DNA of 64,000 nucleotides, from the NCBI GenBank assembly GCA_033807775.1, contig CM066313.1:91707484-91771483 (forward strand), read 5' to 3'. The notes beneath the pieces were generated by a model. It worked only from the letters and a program-made list of their open reading frames with translations, was not told the DNA's origin and searched no databases. Position numbers and translations under genes: made by a program. The number at the start of each line of letters is the position of its first letter. Position 1 is the stretch's first letter. Origin of the DNA: Saussurea involucrata. Its lineage: Eukaryota; Streptophyta; Magnoliopsida; Asterales; Asteraceae. Shown here piece after piece: positions 23,626 to 34,759 of the stretch.

Positions 23626-25122
23626 ATGACTTCACATGACGCACTTGCTATTGGGACCGACTCCAAACCACCTTGTCTCTATCAAGGTGAGTATAGCCAA
23701 TGGCGAGATAGATTCATGATCTTCATTGAATCTAAGGACAACTATGTGTACATCAAGAAAGCTCTTGAAGATGGTCCGATTCCTTGGCCGAAGAAGACCA
23801 TTGCAGTAACTGCAGCAAATCCTGAAATTCGTTATGAGGACAAGACTGAAGCCGACCTGACCGAAGAGGAAAGTGGCAGAATAGAAGGCGAAAAGCATGC
23901 TAAGAGATACCTTGTCCAAGCACTTCCCAACCCAATTTACACAGCTATCGACAGCTACAAAGGTACGACAAAAGGCATGTGGGATCAAGTGGCTAGAATG
24001 ATGCGTGGGAGCGTCGTCGGTAATCAACTAAAGATCAACAGCGCAATAACCAAGTTCGATGGTTTCAAGCGGCGCAATGGCGAGACTCTCACCCAAGCAT
24101 ATGAACGCTTCTGCTTACTTCTCAATGAACTGAACAAGAACCAGATTGTTCGTTCCAACACGGAGAACGCGCTCAAGTTCCTCAACAATCTGCTACCCGA
24201 ATGGAAGGTGTTTGCTTCTCATGTTAAGCACAACAACTTGATAGAGACCATTAGCATCAATGAACTGTATGAGACGCTTCTTCAAGACGAGGATGAAATG
24301 AATGAACTTTTGGGCGAGAAGAAAGATGCAACCAAGCTAGCTGATGATCCTATAGCACTCATATCCTTAAAGAAAGGGAAATCTTCGGGCCATCATTCTA
24401 AACGTGCTCAAAGGCAAAGCTCTTCCGAATCTGAAAAGGAAGGCAGTGACTCGAATGATGAAGTAGTTGACTTCAAGAAAGTTGTTGCTCTACTCACTAA
24501 ATCTTTTCAACAACAGCGATTCTATAAGAAGCCAACGTCTAATAATCAGCGCTACTCCACCGCCTCCAACAAGCGCCATGATTATCAAGACAAGCACGAG
24601 GGAAAGAAGAAAGTTGATGAGCAGGACACGTCTGAGAAGAAGGAGAAGAAGGAGAAAGATGTTAGAAAGAAGAGCGATGAACCAGTGACCTGCTACAACT
24701 GTGGAAAGCTTGGTCATTTTGCTAAAGACTGCACAAGGCCTGTAGTAAAGAATTCTCACTACTACAAGGCCAAACTGGCACTGGCTGAGCAGAAGGAAGC
24801 TGGAGAAGCTATGTTCGTGGAAAACGACTACTGGTTGGGTCGTTCTGATGATGAAAGCGATTCTGATGGTGCAAATGCTTTCATAGGCTATCACTCTCCA
24901 GCTGATGAAGAGAAGACAAATCAGGTATGTGATTCTTCCGAACAAGATTTCTTGAATAAAATGCAATCTTTTACCGACCAGGCAGACTCCTTTAAGGCCA
25001 CAACTAAAGAACAAAAGCTTAAGATTAGTTCACTAACCGAAACGCTAGATGTTCAAACAAGAATAACTGAAAAACATAAGTCTGAAAATGCTATGTTAAA
25101 GGAAAGATGCAAAATCCTTTAA
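23626..25122 (+). pseudogene. gag: Copia gag, N-terminal part with zinc knuckle
   Basis: The frame is 498 codons. Residues ~15-250 match the copia gag (UBN2/DUF4219-like) layout: YSQWRDRFMIFIE near residue 24, KGMWDQVARMM near 117, and ETLTQAYERFCLLLNELN near 153. A charged low-complexity stretch leads to a CCHC zinc knuckle CYNCGKLGHFAKDC at 356-369, the nucleic-acid-binding motif. An acidic segment and a coiled-coil start follow (DSFKATTKEQKLKISSLTE). The TAA at 25120-25122 is the only stop separating it from the next ORF in the same frame, so gag was originally one ~1,170-codon gene. The start is the first ATG after the leader motif GTCTGACGATCACTCC, conserved in the minus-strand copy. Confidence 0.88.
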
Positions 25123-25182
25123 ATAGCACCCAAAGACTTAAGGGCCAAATTATCTGATCTTCAGTCTCAGTTTGATCAGTGC

Positions 25183-27138
25183 ATGAATGAGAAAGAAGAA
25201 CTTGTTTATCAATGTTACTCTCTTCAAATTCAGCACAAGGAGTTTGTTACTAAAATTCTTGATCTTGAAACCAAACTCCACAAAAAGGGTCAAACTGATC
25301 AAACCATCTTTCTGAATAAACCCAAAGAGTTCACGTACTTTAACAAAGAATGGGGTATCGGATATGATAACCCACATTATTTGAAAAAGGGAAGATGGTA
25401 TACACCAACTTTGTATGATTTTGCTTGTTTTGGGTTAGACAAAAAGTATTCGGAATATGCCATTAAATGGACTGGTCCTCTTGAACCTGAAAAGGAAGAG
25501 GAAACCGAGGAATATAAGCGTGCACACAAACGAGGAATACAGCTTCCGTTTTGTTATGAACCTTTGAATAATTCCTATAAAAAGAACAAAAAGTATCTCT
25601 CAAATGACTACTTCGACCCTTACAAGGTTGCTAAACCCAAGGATTCCTCCACAAAGGATGAGGACCAAGCACCCGCAACCAAGAATGAGACGGACGAGTT
25701 TAAACTCTATGTTCCTCCTCTCATCTTGGAAGCAAAGATTGTCGAGTTGGAGGAGTCGCTTGAGAAAGAAAGGTCTGTTTTTCAAAACGAGAAGAAAGCG
25801 CTAATTCAGGAACTTGAGAAACTCAAATCTGAGAAAACCGAAGGTGTGTCAAATGAAGAAAAGGAAACCCTTCAGTGTGAAATCAATAAGCTCTCATCGA
25901 GACTGTCTGAAGTGCATATGATAAATAGTCAACTCCAAGTGCAGCTTGACTTGCTCCAAACTGCGAATCAATTTTCACCTGAACTTTCCTCTAACTCATC
26001 TGACACATCCTCGTGTAAAGCCTTCATCGGAAATATCTCTTCGCAAGAAAATAAAGTTTCTCAAGATGAGTGTGTTAAAAGGAATTTAAACTCTGATTTT
26101 TCAAACGCTTCCGCACCGAATTTCCCAAAGCACACAACTGAAAGCACAGCGTGTTCCTCGCCTTCCTCGACCGGTCCAAGTCCAGTAATTCTGGATGTCG
26201 ATTTTTCAGCATTCATGAACTCTGAAGGCAATTCAGATGGAGAGTTTGAGTCGTTCCCTTTCGACAAACCTCTTCCGAGTCACACTGATTTTCTGTCCCC
26301 CGTAGTCAATCGTCCGGTCAATTTTCTAAAGGGTAGCAGTTCTCAAACAAAGGCCCCAGCTGTGATCAAGATTTCTCAATCAAAACCAACTTCTAAACCT
26401 GTTTCTGAAAAACAATCACAACCAAGGCAAAAGAACGAGCGATTGCCTGCCAAAAATCCTGTTCCTTCAAAAGTCACTGACAGCACTGTCCCTGTTGTTT
26501 CGGATAAACCCGGTCGCGCTAAACAAGAAAAACCAAAGTGGCTAAAGAAGGAATCTGTCGATGGTGCTGCATCAGAGTCGTTCAATACTGTCTTTTACCC
26601 GAGAATGAACAAAAACGATTGTGCTTGGAATCATAGGAATAATTTTGTTAAAAGAGATATTAATTTTCCGATGAAAATTTACTCCATTCAGCAATTGATT
26701 CAATTATCGCACAATCGTTTGTGTTGTTCTAGTTGTGGTTGGAATGACTTTGATGATATCCATAACAATGATTGGTTTGGGTCATATCACATGTATAATT
26801 CGACACCCAAACGCAAACCCCGTAATAACAAAAGAAAATACTATAAACAACGGGGTTTCCAATCAGAGGTTAAACCACAGCGGGAGACCAAACCCATTCC
26901 AAAACGGGCTTCTTCTACTGAGGTTAGACCGGCACACAAGAGGCAACCTGCTACAAAACCTGTTCCTCCAAAAGGTGTAAATTCTACACCTAAAAGGCAA
27001 CATGTGCCAAAACCAGTTACTCCAAACGGTGTACAATCTGCACCTAAGGGGAAGTCTGAGTCAAAGCAAGTTCCTCCTCGAGGTGCCAAAACTAACCCTC
27101 CCAGACCCAGGAAAATCTGGGTACCCAAGGTTCGCTAA
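25183..27138 (+). pseudogene. gag: Copia gag, C-terminal part (same frame as upstream)
   Basis: The frame is 651 codons, in phase with 23626-25122. A conserved block (EFTYFNKEWGIGYDNPHYLKKG, about residues 45-66) is followed by a coiled coil (about 185-275), a Ser/Thr/Pro-rich linker, a Cys/His/aromatic patch (LCCSSCGWNDFDDIHNNDWF, about 507-526) and a long basic Pro-rich tail with repeated K-P-V-P-P and K-R-Q units. Long gag proteins with coiled coils fit Sireviruses. Residues 1-300 match 428-1321 on the minus strand. The minus copy has about seven extra residues after the LSEM segment. The frame ends KVR just before the protease, which lies in another frame. Confidence 0.85.
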
Positions 27139-27307
27139 ACTTGTTTTGCAGGACGATCATGTGTGGTTCTTAGACTTTGGATGCTCCACACACATGACCG
27201 AAAGAAGGGAGCTGCTCACGATCTACAAGGAACAATATTGCAAAGACGTGAGGTTTGTCTATATTTGTGCTGTCACGAGTGTTCATATGTTAAGGGGGAG
27301 CACATAG
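27139..27307 (+). pseudogene. pol: Retropepsin start of copia pol, truncated
   Basis: Frame 2 gives VLQDDHVWFLDFGCSTHMTERREL. The usual active-site triplet DSG is DFG here. The reading continues for about 20 codons (EQYCKDVRF) and then leaves the family at about 27263. Integrase, reverse transcriptase and RNase H are gone. The frame differs from that of gag, either a natural gag/pol shift or an indel. Confidence 0.75.
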
Positions 27308-28045
27308 CGGTATCAGGTAAGTTTACTCAATTGTTGAGGGGGAGCGTCACACACAATATTTCTTAAATGTGTTAAAAAAATTTGTGTGTGTGGACTCTTC
27401 AGTGTGGATTTCACCACATGCTCAGTTTGAGGGGGAGCGAGAGATCCATCTTTTCAAAATTCTACAGGTTTCATATCTTTGAAAAATGGAATTATTCTTT
27501 AAAGTGTAAAACTGTCCGGACACCCATCAGTCCGGATGACTTTTCGGACCGGATGGGTATCCGGGTAGGACTATCCGGAATTCCTACTCTGTTCGGAAAC
27601 ACCCTTTGTCCGAATACTTTGTTTTGACCGGAAAGGTTTGCCATTCCATCCTCTTTCATCCGGATACCATGTTTGTCCAGAAACTCTATTTGTCCGGGAA
27701 GTATGGTCTGTCCGGGATGTTCTACATATCTTCATTATGTCCGGACTCCTCTGTATTTGTCAGTTCAGTACCTATTTTGTCACTGCCAGTCCTCAATCTG
27801 TCTCAGATTGAGCCATTGAATGCAAAGGTACGCGCTGATACTTGTTTATCCGTCTTGTTTACTAACTTTGGGTCTTTTACAGATATTCCATGGCGGATCA
27901 ACAACCTCAACAAAATCCGAGGGGAGGCGTCACACTGTTTTCTTAAAAGTCTAAATGTTTTTTTTAGTTGATGTCTCCCAAGTAAATAACACTCTCAATC
28001 CGAGGGGGAGCAAGTCAATCCCCATGTATGTTTTGAGGGGGAGCA
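27291..28045 (+). repeat. Multiple polypurine tracts with a second CCGG array
   Basis: TTAAGGGGGAGC or TTGAGGGGGAGC occurs at 27291, 27335, 27428, 28001 and 28034. Between them, 27510-27745 carries about a dozen TCCGG motifs. This arrangement resembles the multiple polypurine tracts described in Sireviruses. No LTR follows any of them. Confidence 0.75.
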
Positions 28046-28654
28046 GGATTATATCCGTACTATGCATATGCCTGAAACCCTACCTGTGATAGCATATAGC
28101 CAAGAGTTAGGGAATCCTATGGTCCAGCCAGCGCCGGAGGGACCTTCCCCGGGACATAGAACATGTGAGAAGGAGGGAGTTAAGGTCGAAAGTGAACCAA
28201 AAAAAGATTGAGCCATAAAGATAACGAGGCTCCAGAGCGACCCCAACCGAGTGACATCCGGGTAGCCACATCTGCTATCCCGTCTCATACGTTGGGACAG
28301 GATATTGAAGAAGCCTCCGTGGACCCAGCGGAGCAATTGCACGACCCCCTTATCCACTCATCCGTCTCTTAAAAGACGGATGTTTCAACTTCATACGGGG
28401 ATATAGCATAACTTCCACCGGCCTCTCACTCGGAGAGTGCTGGTGTTGAAACAAGCGACCAGCAGCCCAAGGTCGCGACTTCATTTCGTGCATAATCGAG
28501 TCTAGAGCCATTTGCTATTGAAAATCCTTTGACTAGGACACAAGAGGAGCAACACCAAGTCGAGATTCTTCGTGACTCGACCAGAACCACCGTAGTGTCG
28601 TCACCTTTAGGTGGCCCGTGAGGATCGGAGGGAAATCCTACCATAGCTACCGAC
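28046..28654 (+). pseudogene. Decayed upstream part of an env-like ORF
   Basis: GC-richer than its surroundings and broken in every frame. It runs into the ORF at 28655 without a boundary, so it is probably the decayed N-terminal half of that ORF. I see no recognisable domain. Confidence 0.4.
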
Positions 28655-29863
28655 ATGCCAGCTGTGAACGTAGGTGGCTCTGCCTCTCAGGTAGATGCCT
28701 CAACAGGTAATCTAAGTGATCCCGGTGTTACTCACCCTGACTTTATGTCGCAAGGGTCCCTGGACAGCACCCTCAAGGCTGTCCGAGAAATAATGGAGCA
28801 GTATTTCGCCACCGAGCTCGCCAATCTAATCAAAGGCAAAGCAAAGATCGTCGAAGCTGAAACCGCACCTACAACTCCACCGACATTCGTTCAGCCAATC
28901 TATTCGGTGGATACTCTGAAGACGATGCTTTTGGCTCAGCTACTCCAGCAATCTGAATCCGATGCCTCAACTGAAGCAGACCTGATCTCCGTTCTGAAAA
29001 CTCAGGTCACTGCTTCTTCATCATCTATTACCACTCGCCTAGATGCAATTGACTCGACTCTCAAGGACTACAATCAAGCGCTCACAATGTTGTCCGAGAG
29101 AGTCCGTTCCCTCGAAGATACCTGTAAGAGTCAAGCAGGCGGTCTGAAGCGGAAACACGATGACCAGGATGATCCTGATCACCGTGAGGGGGAGAAAAGA
29201 TTAAGACCTACCGAGACCGCCCCCATCCTCGCCAAAACGACAATCGTGGTTCATCTGGAACCAACAACTGCGTCAACAACAACCGACGCCCAACCTGAAG
29301 CCGAGTTGCCATTAGCCGAGATGGTAATCGATATGGACATATCAGATGATGAAGACCCGAAGGTTGAAAATCCCGAGGGTTCAACCCAAGAACTGTTCGA
29401 CTTTGATTCATCAGATAGACCGTTACTGGATATAGTCGATCCAGACTGTGAAGCCAACCCAGAGACCGAAGATGCATGGTATGAAAAAGCCGCCAGTGCC
29501 GTAAATCTCCAGGTAAATTTGGTTTTCCCTACCGATGAAGACGACAACATCAACTATGATCAGTTCCTGCTCCAGAATTTTTATGGTACTTCTCCCGTTC
29601 ACTATGCTCAACCCACTGGAACTTCAACAAGACCTGAAACTACTACTGCCAAAATTCCGACAACTCCTCTGCAAACGACAGCTTCTGATCTTCCTCCCCC
29701 TCCTCAGCACCAAATCCGTTGGGAGAAGATCATGGTACTTATCCCTCATCTGGAGGAATCTTTGAAGAAGTTGTTCGTCGGTATTAATTGCAAGTGGGAT
29801 CCGGAATCATGGATTTGGGCTGGACCGAATGTAGTCCCGGAAATTTTTGTTTGTTGGGCTTAA
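28655..29863 (+). pseudogene. Env-like accessory ORF fragment, fused at its end to a gypsy LTR
   Basis: The frame is 402 codons. About residues 25-65 are amphipathic (LDSTLKAVREIMEQYFATEL). A short coiled coil lies at about 115-160 (TRLDAIDSTLKDYNQALTML). Then comes a basic stretch (GLKRKHDDQDD) with Glu-Gly-Glu encoded by GAGGGGGAG, an acidic region and a Pro/Thr-rich tail. The layout parallels the ORF at 18523-21405, so the two are probably distant relatives. The last ~27 codons (from 29781) are translated from the adjacent gypsy LTR, so the true C-terminus is lost. Function unknown. Confidence 0.6.
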
Positions 29864-30890
29864 TTATGGGAACCAGAGTTGGCTTGAATTTAAGTATGGA
29901 TCCGGTATTAAGATATTGGATCCGGAAACATTTTTGAGTTGGGCTTGAATTTAAGTATGGACTCGGTATTTTTATTTAATTGAGAACCGGAATTGGTTAT
30001 TAAAAATAATGGACCCGGTGTCCGAACGGATCCGGTATTTTAAGTGTTGGGTACTTTCGGTTGAGACTTTTCAAGGTAGAAAATTCAGTAAAATTAAGTG
30101 TGTCTTACCTAGTATGTGTGTGTGGGTTTAAATTGTAGGTGCGAGTAGAGACGATCGGTGCGAGTAAGAACTTCTAGTCAGAACTCCAGGTGAGTCTTTC
30201 TAAACCTAAATTTTATACAAGTGTGTTTGATGGTTATTATCTAATTGTGCGCTTTTCAACTTCTTTTATTTCAAAGCGAAGATTAATCGTGTGACAATAT
30301 GCGTATTTTAAATGTGTGTGACCATGCTCTGGCTTTGGTGTGAAATGGGGGTGTGTCCCATAATAATTATATATGAATTTGTTTCATATATGGGCTGTGT
30401 ATGCCCTATTGCGCTGTCACGGTGTGTGTGACTATAGCGTGTGTGTGATCTATTGCGCTGTCATGGTGTGTGTGACTATAGCGTATGCCAGTAGCATGTG
30501 TCAATGTGTGCATATCATTTTAAGTGTGCTTGTTATGATTTGTATAAACTCTTTCATAACTGATTTATAAATTGCGATATTTTTGGTGTGACTTGGTGTG
30601 GAGGGAACTCACTAGACCTCATGGTCTAACCCTCGCTTTTCAAAACTAAAACCCTTTTTCAGGTAAGCAGGTAGTCGAAAGCTTGCTTAGAAGTTGGCAA
30701 GGCGTGAGACGGAGGTTGCATATAGAAGGATTAGAAGGCTTTCCTTTTATTTTGTATTCTCAGCTGTAGTTAGGGTTAATTCTGCAAACCCAGTTTGTAA
30801 TCTGGATAATGTGATCACGTTGAGCCATTTTTTGGCGTTTTAAATTAAAGAAGTGACATTTAGCATGTTAGTTTGGTGTGGGTTGTTACA
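29781..30890 (+). repeat. Gypsy 5' LTR of element A, 5'-truncated (1110 bp)
   Basis: Begins abruptly at a point equivalent to 33661 of the 3' LTR, so about 930 bp are missing. The rest is about 95% identical by eye. It carries CCGG motifs, the TAGACC/GGTCTA hairpin at 30613-30628, and a CAGGTAAGC downstream. It ends GGTTGTTACA. Confidence 0.85.
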
Positions 30891-32734
30891 GTTGGTATTA
30901 GAGCCTTAGTTTAAGGGATTTAGGTGACCGGATGGGCCTAAACTTAAACTATGGAGTAGGAGGACACATCTGAGATATAGGAAGCCTTTAGGGAAGACCT
31001 TAATCACTGATAATTTAGGACAAAGGTAGTGAGGACTCTCATGTAAGGTAAATTCAAATCACATCTGGCCAATGTCATTATGAATTTACAGGTGCATGGG
31101 TGTGCTTGATTACCATTGTTCTGATTTTGGTAGTGTGTGGAGTGTGGTGGATTGAGTGTGAAGAATAATAGTAGTGTGCGGAGTGTGGTGATTAATGTGT
31201 GGAGAGTAACAGTAGTGTGTGAAGTCTTAACCTTGCCACGAAGGCAACGGTTTAGTGTGTTGTGTAGATTATTGATGATGCGATTAATGACACTATCTAG
31301 AAGGTGTAGTGTTTGAATGTTTGGGGTGAGTGCCTGTGTGAAGTAGAATCTTTAAGGTTCTTAAGGAAAATAATTGGTTGGAGGTGAGCTCCTAATCCCT
31401 GATGAATCTTTATTCTAGGGGTACCCGATGTCGGTGAATTGAGATCTTGAGAGTTTCAGCTCAAGGATCGGATGATAGAGATGTGCTTCCTTACTCTCTA
31501 GTTAGTGGAAGAGTGACAAGGGTGGTCGAGAAATGATAGATGTATGGATTGGTATCACTAATGTTGGTTAACCTATTTGGGGTCGAGGTGAAGCCGTATA
31601 TTTTTTTTTACAAATTAGTAGGCAGGTGGTAACTGTGAGGATTGAACCTCTAGTGTGTGGGGGTGGTGTGGATAAGTTGGTGGTAACTTATACTTAGTGA
31701 GCATGCGAGGCACAGTGGTAATAAGTTTCTGTGAGGTTAAGTGTTGGACTAGTGTTGATATGGGGTGAGCGTAAGTGGAGATCTTTGCTCGGGATTTGCT
31801 TACAAGTTGTTCAGATGTGAAAAAATTATGGTTGGAGAGGCATGGATGTATAAGTGGCGTGTGGTATCGTTATCCGAGAATAAAAGGATGGGGTGACAGT
31901 TGGTGACTAGCTAAGAAGGAAACTGGGTGCTTTGGATTGGTTAGTTTATGATGTTTCGTAGTAGCTACGAAATCTTTGGGAATGTTGAGCTAAACCTTGT
32001 ATGTAAAGGAAATGCAGAGGAGTGGGTTAATATCGTTTAGGAAATGAGAAGTGTGTGATCGCTTCGAGCATTGGGTATTATTTCGGATTGACTTGGTTGA
32101 ATTTCTCGTATGATATGTGGTGAAACTGTTGGTTTGGCGTAGTAACCGTTGAAATTGCGTGCATGGAGTGGTCAATGTTGGATGAGGAATGTTCCATTCT
32201 AGCCTGAGGTAATCGGGACGGTAGGTTGGAATAAGTGAGTAAACGGGAAGTAGAAAGAGTGGCAAGTGGCATAGAAAGTAAGAAGCATTGTTTTCAGAAA
32301 GTCATCGTCGGGTGTATGAACTTCTAGTGGGAGTATGAGAAAGAGGATTGGTGTGTATATGATTGGTTTAAGCGTTGAGGAAAGCTAACTTGTGTGATTG
32401 GTCAAGAGTGTGCACCTTCTAGGGAGTCGTTCTTTGGAAGCATGTTTTATGTTTGAGAAGTAAGTGGAAAAAAGTAGTCGAATGTAGTGCCCGGGGAAGG
32501 ACCATTGGATTAGACTTGGTAGTAGCATGGGAGTGACGTTGTGGTAAAAGCGTGTGAATTGATTTTTATCAATGGGTTGTGGTCAACATAATTAATGTGA
32601 GAAAGTGATTAGACGTATCTTGTGTGGGGAACCGTTAGCGATTGTAGATCGCAAGGTTAGACAGTTGAGGGACCGTTTCCTCGATTGTTTGAAAATGGAA
32701 TTCTGGGGACGGAGTTCTTTTGAGGGGAGGATAT
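30891..32734 (+). pseudogene. Element A interior: PBS, then decayed chromovirus sequence
   Basis: GTTGGTATTAGAGCC at 30891 is a slightly mutated PBS (TTAG for TCAG). No long frame is open. Near the 3' end, about 32640, IVDRKVRQLRD matches the integrase tail also seen in element B. GTTCTTTTGAGGGGAGG is the purine tract before the 3' LTR. The interior is only 1.8 kb, so most of gag-pol has been deleted. Confidence 0.7.
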
Positions 32735-34759
32735 TGTAATAACCGAGTTTTATATTTTTTATCGATAAATAAAATGTGTGGCAGAAGTTCAAAATTTAGA
32801 AGTTTCGTGGTTCAAGTGAGAAATATGAATAAGTTGGTGGTTGGTTGTGGGAAGTATAAAAAGGTGTCAAACCCTAAGAATTCTAATTATCTCAAAATTT
32901 GTGTGGGCGGATGAGGTGTGATTGAGAGTGCGAATCAAGAGGATCGAGGGATTTCAGGGTTCATCAAGATAGGGTGCATGAGGAATTCATCCTGTAAGGT
33001 AATTACCAAATTCTCTTCTTCTTGGAATTTAATTTTGAGGTCTTGAGTGGTGAATCTAGGTCTGTTATCCATCTTTTAAGAAGAAAAGGGATTGGTGTCT
33101 GGATGTTAACTTCTTAATTTCATTTCATGTAAATTGGTAGGTTTGATGATTTAATTAGTCGATTTCAATGTCCTCTTTCGATTATTGTTTTTCCCGATAG
33201 TTAAATTGATTATTTAGTGGTCGCATCTGGGAAATCTTAGTATTCGACGCGTTAATCCGACACCGGAACCCAAGTGGGATCCGGAAGAGACACCGGAACC
33301 CAATGTGGATCCGGAGTCCATCAAGACCCGGAATTTGGGTTGGTCGAAGTGTGGATCCGGTATGGAATAAAAAGGATCTGGAACTTATATTAGGATCCGA
33401 AATTTACCAACATGGGCCGAAGATCCGGAATTGATTCACTATGAACCGGAATCAAAGTGTTGGGCCTATTTGTTGTGTGATCTGGTATTTATGATAAAGA
33501 AAATGGGATCCGGTAATTTTTACAATAGTAATCCGGAAGTGGGCCTTAAGCCCGATATCAAATTAAAATCCGGAACATGTAGCGAGTGTATGGATCCGAA
33601 GTTATTTTGAGTAATGGACCCGGAACTATTCTAAGGGAAACCGGAATATTCAAGACCCGGTATTAATTGCAAGTGGGATCCGGAATCATGGATTTGGGCT
33701 GGACCGAATGTAGTCCCGGAAATTATCGTTTAATGGGCTTAATTATGGGAACCGGAGTTGGCTTTAATTTAAGTATGGATCCGGTATTAAGATATTGGAT
33801 CCGAAAACATTTTTGAGTTGGGCTTTAATTTAAGTATGCACTCAGTATTTTTATTTAATTGAGAACCGAAATTGGTTATTAAAAATAATGGACCCGGTAT
33901 CCCAACGGATCCGGTATTTAAGTGTTGGGTACTTTCGGTTGATACTTTTCAAGGTAGCAAATTCAATAAAATTAAGTGTGTCTTACCTGGTATGTGTGTG
34001 TGGGTTTAAATTGTAGGTGCGAGTAGAGACGATCGGTGCGAGTAAAAATTTCTAATCAGAACTCCAGGTGAGTCTTTCTAAACCTAAATTTTATACAAGT
34101 GTGTTTGATGGTTATTATCTAACTGTGCACTTTTCAACTGCTTCTATTTCAAAGCGAAGATTAATCGTGTGACAATATGTGTGTGACCATGCTCTGGCTT
34201 TGGTGTGAAATGGGGGTGTGTCCCATAATAATTATATATGAATTTGTTTCATATATGGGCGGTGTGTGCCCTATTGCGCTGTCACGGTGTGTGTGACTAT
34301 AGCGTGTGTGTGCTCTATTACGCTGTCACGGTGTGTGTGACTATAGCGTATGCAGTAGCATGTGTCAATGTGTGCATATCATTTTAAGTGTGCTTGTTAT
34401 GATTTGTATAAACTCTTTCATAATTGATTTATAAATTGCAATATTTTTGGTGTGACTTGGTGTGGAGGGAACTCACTAGACCTCATGGTCTAACCCTCGC
34501 TTTTCAAAACTAAAACCCTTTTCAGGTAAGCAGGTAGTCGAAAGCTTGCTTAGAAGTTGGCAAGGCGTGAGACGGAGGTTGCATATAGAAGGATTAGAAG
34601 GCTTTCCTTTTATTTTGTAGTTATGATCTCAACTGTAGTTTGGGTTAATTCCGCAAACCCAGTTTGTAATCTGGATAGTGTGATCACGTTGAGCCATTTC
34701 TTGGCGTTTTAAATTAAAGAAGTGACATTTAGCATGTTAGTTTGGTGTGGGTTGTTACA
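32735..34759 (+). repeat. Gypsy 3' LTR of element A, full length (2025 bp)
   Basis: Ends TGTAATAACC and GGTTGTTACA. Dense GATCCGGAA/ACCGGAA motifs at 33250-33920. Hairpin TAGACC-TCAT-GGTCTA at 34477-34492. A GTGTGTGACTATAGCGT unit is repeated twice at about 34290-34350. Confidence 0.88.

Larger units (their letters stand above)
22254..28045 (+). mobile_element. Ty1/copia Sirevirus-like element with large gag and deleted pol
   Basis: Order: 5' LTR, PBS, CCGG-array leader, gag (23626-27138), first ~50 codons of protease, then no integrase/RT/RNase H. Instead there are purine tracts, a second CCGG array (27510-27745) and more non-coding sequence. No 3' LTR is present in the window. The insertion sits in the LTR at 21674. 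The left flank is GGCTA, but the right duplicate cannot be checked. Confidence 0.85.

Noticed and set aside
24490..25014. 174-codon hydrophobic ORF on the minus strand
   Set aside because: It is an antisense shadow of the gag ORF 23626-25122; its hydrophobicity comes from reading AAG/GAG-rich codons backwards.
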